Source of the DNA: an uncultured Paracoccaceae bacterium
Lineage (GTDB): Bacteria; Pseudomonadota; Alphaproteobacteria; Rhodobacterales; Rhodobacteraceae
DNA length: 64,000 bases
Assembly: GCA_947494675.1 (NCBI GenBank)
Contig: CANLVP010000001.1
Span: 186,001-250,000 of the forward strand
Reading direction: 5' to 3'
Shown here piece after piece: positions 62,861 through 64,000 of the stretch. The notes under the pieces are model-generated. The model saw nothing but the letters and a program-made list of their open reading frames with translations, did no database searches and had not been told where the DNA came from. The position numbers and the translations under genes are program-made. How positions within the stretch are numbered: the stretch's first letter is position 1; the number at the start of each line of letters is the position of its first letter.

Positions 62861-64000
62861 GTGAACGTAGCGGCCCCCTCTTGCGCTGGTTGTGGCAGGA
62901 TTACCTGCGCCCGCACCGCAAAGTTCTGAGTGTCGCCGTCATCTTGATGATGATTGAGGGCGCGATGCTGGGCGTGCTTAGCCGGATGATCCAGCCGATG
63001 TTTGATACGGTTTTTCTGGCTGGCGATCAGAACGCGCTGTGGTGGGTTGGCCTTGGCATCCTTGCGATTTTCTGTGTCCGCGCGGTCAGTTCTGCCGGAC
63101 AGCGCATTCTGCTGACGCGGGTCAATCAACGGGCTGCGGCCGAGATGCGGAGCACACTTCTCCGGCATCTGATGCGGCTTGACAGCGGCTATCATCAGGT
63201 GAACCCGCCCGGCGCGCTGATTGAGCGTGTGCAGGGTGATGTGACGCTGATCAACACCACATGGGCCGGACTTTTGACGGCTGTAGGGCGTGACCTGATT
63301 GCGGTGATCGTGCTGTTTTCCGTCGCACTTTCGGTGGATTGGCGTTGGACCGCTGTGGCGCTGATCGGCATCCCGTTTCTGGTGCTGCCATCGCTGCTGG
63401 CGCAGGCCTATGTGCGCAAACGCTCAACCGCCGCGCGCGAATTGGCCGGGCGCATGTCGACCCGGCTGGATGAGGTGTTCCACGGCATCAACCCGATCAA
63501 GCTCAACGCGCTTGAGGCCTATCAGGCGGACCGCTACGACGCGCTGGCCGAAGGACGGGTGCAGTCCGAGGTTAAGGCCGCCACGGGGCAAGCCATGGTG
63601 CCCGCCCTGGTCGATATCATGACGGGCGTCGGGTTCCTGGGCGTGATGATCTATGGCGGAGGTGAGATCATCGACGGTACCAAAACCGTCGGCCAATTCA
63701 TGTCGTTCTTCACCGCGATGAGCCTTGCGTTTGAGCCCCTGCGCCGGTTGGGATTGATGAGCGGTCAGTGGCAGATTGCCGCCGCCAGCATTCTGCGCGT
63801 GCGCAGCGTTTTGGCGGAACAACCGACGCTGACATCCCCCGCCGATGCACGCCCGGCACCGCAGGACGCGCCGGACATTGTTTTCGAGGACGTTCACCTG
63901 ACCTATGGCGAACTGCCGGTGCTTCGGGGCGCAAGCTTTACCGCTGCAGCGGGCCAGACGACCGCGCTCGTGGGCGCATCGGGGGCGGGGAAATCGACCG
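62857..64000 (+). CDS. ABC exporter, MsbA-like (truncated by window edge)
   Basis: Starts at ATG 62857, coupled to the phosphatase gene. About 380 residues are visible. They comprise an MsbA-type membrane domain (PMFDTVFLAGD, RAAAEMRSTLLRHLMRLDSGY, ERVQGDV) and the beginning of the nucleotide-binding domain, with Walker A GASGAGKST as the last residues. The sequence resembles lipid flippases (MsbA/ABCB). The signature, Walker B and H-loop are outside the window. Confidence 0.92.
   Translation, partial: MSERSGPLLRWLWQDYLRPHRKVLSVAVILMMIEGAMLGVLSRMIQPMFDTVFLAGDQNALWWVGLGILAIFCVRAVSSAGQRILLTRVNQRAAAEMRSTLLRHLMRLDSGYHQVNPPGALIERVQGDVTLINTTWAGLLTAVGRDLIAVIVLFSVALSVDWRWTAVALIGIPFLVLPSLLAQAYVRKRSTAARELAGRMSTRLDEVFHGINPIKLNALEAYQADRYDALAEGRVQSEVKAATGQAMVPALVDIMTGVGFLGVMIYGGGEIIDGTKTVGQFMSFFTAMSLAFEPLRRLGLMSGQWQIAAASILRVRSVLAEQPTLTSPADARPAPQDAPDIVFEDVHLTYGELPVLRGASFTAAAGQTTALVGASGAGKST

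Noticed and set aside
1-64000. CRISPR array, prophage, insertion sequence or defence island
   Set aside because: No regularly spaced repeats, cas, transposase, integrase, phage structural or toxin-antitoxin genes were found on either strand.

Overview
The window looks like a chromosomal segment of a marine alphaproteobacterium of the Rhodobacteraceae (Roseobacter group). The reasons are its high GC content, Rhodobacteraceae-type gene sets (fused Mrp AB antiporter, fused carnitine dehydrogenase/betainyl-CoA thioesterase, putR-putA, MttB homologue, VPLPA-CTERM proteins) and dense ATGA/GTGA-type gene overlaps. No phage, insertion sequence, integrase or CRISPR array was seen; the segment is mostly metabolic and housekeeping, with several unusual accessory modules.

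Layout. 1-1.5 kb: truncated ABC exporter, then tRNA-Gly. 1.7-5.7 kb: a cytochrome P450 translationally coupled to a ligase/acyl-carrier/hydrolase megaprotein. 5.8-8.7 kb: a periplasmic binding protein paired with a membrane GGDEF-EAL protein. 8.8-14.7 kb: six-gene Mrp cation/H+ antiporter operon. 15-16.1 kb: secreted protein and an HMCES/YedK protein. 16.2-21.7 kb: MttB-type methyltransferase plus HAD phosphatase, divergent from a 1061-residue reductive dehalogenase fused to its own reductase. 21.7-25.5 kb: DUF3572, a PleD-like cyclase with degenerate receivers, and an EF-hand/ECF sigma/membrane protein/periplasmic sensor operon. 25.6-26.7 kb: DUF983 and Nudix.

26.8-31.4 kb: a five-gene carnitine-degradation operon (cleavage enzyme, lipocalin, dehydrogenase-thioesterase, SDR, DMT transporter). 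Divergent from it is a GNAT acetyltransferase preceded by a 16-codon leader peptide and a terminator with a competing upstream segment, i.e. a candidate attenuator. 32-40 kb: aldo/keto reductase, a tandem pair of related small membrane proteins, MFS transporter, metG, P-loop kinase-like protein, lytic transglycosylase, a possibly frameshifted methyltransferase, a VPLPA-CTERM protein and tRNA-Leu. 41-45 kb: putR/putA. 45-49.4 kb: rhomboid protease, GFA protein, suhB, and metR/metF with a clear MetR box. 49.5-52.8 kb: DUF2235 hydrolase and an orphan CoxL-like molybdoenzyme. 52.9-54 kb: an AT-rich patch carrying a second VPLPA-CTERM protein. 54-59 kb: DUF3592, methyltransferase, and valS with an AT-rich internal insertion. 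59-64 kb: small signal-peptide protein, two aminotransferases, a 59-aa membrane protein, and a phosphatase coupled to a second truncated ABC exporter.

Recurring themes are corrinoid/one-carbon chemistry (MttB, RdhA, metF), quaternary-amine and amino-acid catabolism (carnitine, proline), c-di-GMP signalling (two proteins) and a four-copy intergenic repeat at convergent gene ends. The best candidates for something new are the leader-peptide attenuator (31449-31554), the P450/ligase-ACP-hydrolase pair (1711-5651) and the reductive dehalogenase neighbourhood (16162-21719).
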